Part shown: one piece after another, positions 13,662 to 15,054 of the stretch
Layout of the letters: the number at the start of each line of letters is the position of its first letter
How positions within the stretch are numbered: the first letter of the stretch is position 1
Origin: an uncultured Acidimicrobiales bacterium
Lineage (GTDB): Bacteria > Actinomycetota > Acidimicrobiia > Acidimicrobiales > Aldehydirespiratoraceae
Assembly (NCBI GenBank): GCA_938091985.1
Contig: CALKOE010000254.1
Coordinates: 1-15,054 of the forward strand
Direction: 5' to 3'
Length of the DNA: 15,054 nucleotides
The notes under the pieces: generated by a model
Told to the model about the DNA's origin: nothing
Databases searched by the model: none
Seen by the model: only the letters and a program-made list of their open reading frames with translations
Made by a program: the position numbers and the translations under genes

Positions 13662-15054
13662 GATGCGTCCTCGCCGACACCACGACTGTCGGCGGGCCCA
13701 TAGGGCGTGGCGAGATCCTTCTCCCCTGCCGCCCAGCGTCGCGACATCGAGAAGATCGTGGCAAGCGTGCCAAACGTCATCGCCGCGTAGACGACGGCGA
13801 GCACCGTCAGCGTCACCCAGATGTATCCGGCATCGGTCACCGCGTCCTCGGTCCGCAGCACGTTGTGAACGATCCACGGCTGACGGCCGACCTCGGTGGT
13901 GATCCACCCGGTCTCCAGCGCAACCATCGCGGCCGGGCCGGCCACCACGAGCGCCCGGAGGAAACGACGACTCTCGAACACGCGGGCCCAACGCTGCATC
14001 GGGACGACGCCTCGCGCTCGTCGGTATCGCCACGCTCCCCAGGCGACCAAGCCGACGAGTGCCGAGCCGATCCCGATCATGAGTGTGTAGGCAAGATGCA
14101 CGATGCCGACGGGTGGACGCTCGTCTTCGGGCACTGCATCGAGGCCGACGACCTCGGCGTCGAAGTCGTTCTGCGCAAGGAAGCTGAGCAGTCCTGGGAT
14201 CGGGATCTCGATCGCTCCTCGCAGCTCACCGTCGATCACGATGCCGCCCAGCTTCAGGGGAGCTCGTGTCTCGGTCTCCTCCAACACCTCGATCGCGGCG
14301 AGCTTGATCGGCTGGTCATCGGCGATGCGCTGCCCGGCGAAATGACCGACCACAGGTTGAATCGGTGTCGCAATCGCCGCGAATACGAGCGGCACAACAC
14401 AACCGAGACGGTGGAGCCGGTCCGTGTGACCCTGCAGCATGCGAAAGGCATAGACGGCGCTCAGCGAGAAGCCCACGACCATGACAGCAGCCAGATACAT
14501 GTGGGTGGCCTGGAGCCAGACGTGGTCGTTGAAGATGGCCGCGACCGGATCGATGTCGACGACCTCTCCGGTCTCGTCGATCCGAAACCCGGTAGGGGCG
14601 TTCATCCATGCGTTGACCGACACCACCATGAAGGAACCGATGATCCCCGCGGCCATGATCGGCAGCAACATCAGTGAGTGCATCCGGCCGGGTAGGCGAC
14701 CCCAGCCATAGACGTAGATGCCGAGGAAGATCGCCTCTGCGAAGAACGAAATGCCCTCGAGTGCGAAGGCGAGCCCGACGACATCGCCGAACTGCTCCAT
14801 CAAGCCCGGCCACAGCAGGCCGAGCTCGAACGACAAGATCGTGCCGCTCACCGCGCCGACGGCAAAGAGCACCGCACCGACCTTGGACAACCGCTTCGCG
14901 ATCTCGAGCGCGTCGACGTCGCCACGCAGACCGCGCCGGTGCAACACGAAGATGATCGCCGGCAGGGCCATGCCGAAACAGGCGATGATGATGTGCCACC
15001 CCAACGACAGCGCCATCTGATTGCGGGCCGGGGTGAGCGCATCGGATGCGAAGA
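13658..15054 (-). CDS. cydA: Cytochrome bd quinol oxidase subunit I (5' end outside window)
   Basis: The frame is open to the right edge and reads FASDALTPARNQMALSLGWHII, so the ATG at 15016 is internal and the true start is outside the window. About 465 residues are visible. Counting from that Met: His8 in SLGWHI is the conserved N-terminal haem ligand; Glu87 and Glu94 lie in ALEGISFFAEAIFLG, the proton-path region; His172 in QATHMY corresponds to the b558 ligand; DQPIKLAAIE (234-243) starts the quinol-binding Q-loop with its Lys and Glu; and GRQPW (377-381) is a family signature. The Q-loop is of the short type common in Actinobacteria and Firmicutes. With subunit II it forms the high-affinity terminal oxidase of the respiratory chain. 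The stop overlaps the start of subunit II. Confidence 0.95.
   Translation of the reverse strand, partial: FASDALTPARNQMALSLGWHIIIACFGMALPAIIFVLHRRGLRGDVDALEIAKRLSKVGAVLFAVGAVSGTILSFELGLLWPGLMEQFGDVVGLAFALEGISFFAEAIFLGIYVYGWGRLPGRMHSLMLLPIMAAGIIGSFMVVSVNAWMNAPTGFRIDETGEVVDIDPVAAIFNDHVWLQATHMYLAAVMVVGFSLSAVYAFRMLQGHTDRLHRLGCVVPLVFAAIATPIQPVVGHFAGQRIADDQPIKLAAIEVLEETETRAPLKLGGIVIDGELRGAIEIPIPGLLSFLAQNDFDAEVVGLDAVPEDERPPVGIVHLAYTLMIGIGSALVGLVAWGAWRYRRARGVVPMQRWARVFESRRFLRALVVAGPAAMVALETGWITTEVGRQPWIVHNVLRTEDAVTDAGYIWVTLTVLAVVYAAMTFGTLATIFSMSRRWAAGEKDLATPYGPADSRGVGEDAS

Noticed and set aside
12660..13703. Long plus-strand frames opposite cytochrome bd subunit II
   Set aside because: They are Arg/Glu- or Ser/Pro-rich without domains, while the minus strand encodes a conserved membrane subunit.
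13662..14033. N-terminal extension of cytochrome bd subunit II
   Set aside because: It lies inside the subunit I gene and lacks helices; the GTG at 13661 begins the conserved first helix and overlaps the subunit I stop.

Overview
The window is a gene-dense stretch of high-GC DNA with short intergenic gaps and no recognisable mobile element, tRNA, rRNA or CRISPR array. An F420-type luciferase-like monooxygenase, ECF-like sigma factors paired with one-pass membrane partners, a short-loop cytochrome bd oxidase and several apparently leaderless genes (TANNNT box 6-7 bases before ATG) all point to an actinobacterium, plausibly an Acidimicrobiia-like lineage. The lineage is inference; only the gene content and base composition are seen directly.

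Layout, left to right. Positions 1-3772 hold a minus-strand group: a multi-pass membrane protein running off the left edge, a large lipoprotein with an alpha/beta-hydrolase signature, a 52-residue single-pass membrane protein and a 127-residue soluble protein of unknown role. Positions 3844-5538 hold a plus-strand pair, a beta-hydroxyacid-dehydrogenase-like enzyme and a TIM-barrel sugar isomerase/epimerase-like enzyme 15 bases apart, probably one catabolic unit. They converge on a minus-strand DUF4262-like protein with two CxxC pairs, followed upstream by an LLM-class oxidoreductase. A CorA-type divalent cation channel with a long C-terminal extension lies at 7030-8154.

Positions 8162-10735 are the most distinctive part: four tightly linked minus-strand genes forming two successive pairs, sigma-like protein then one-pass membrane protein. 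The two membrane proteins share an N-terminal cytoplasmic segment, one membrane helix, a low-complexity outer region and an Asn-Gly-repeat tail ending in charged residues. The two sigma-like proteins differ strongly: one is a normal ECF-like sigma, the other is short and lacks the basic promoter-contacting part of region 2. This looks like a duplicated and diverged envelope-signalling cassette.

The right end (10823-15054) is minus-strand too: cytochrome bd oxidase subunit I (cut by the window edge) overlapping subunit II, then an M3-family oligoendopeptidase with its own probable leaderless start.

No gene-free stretch exceeds 300 bases; the longest is 3238-3388, which holds only a weak inverted repeat.
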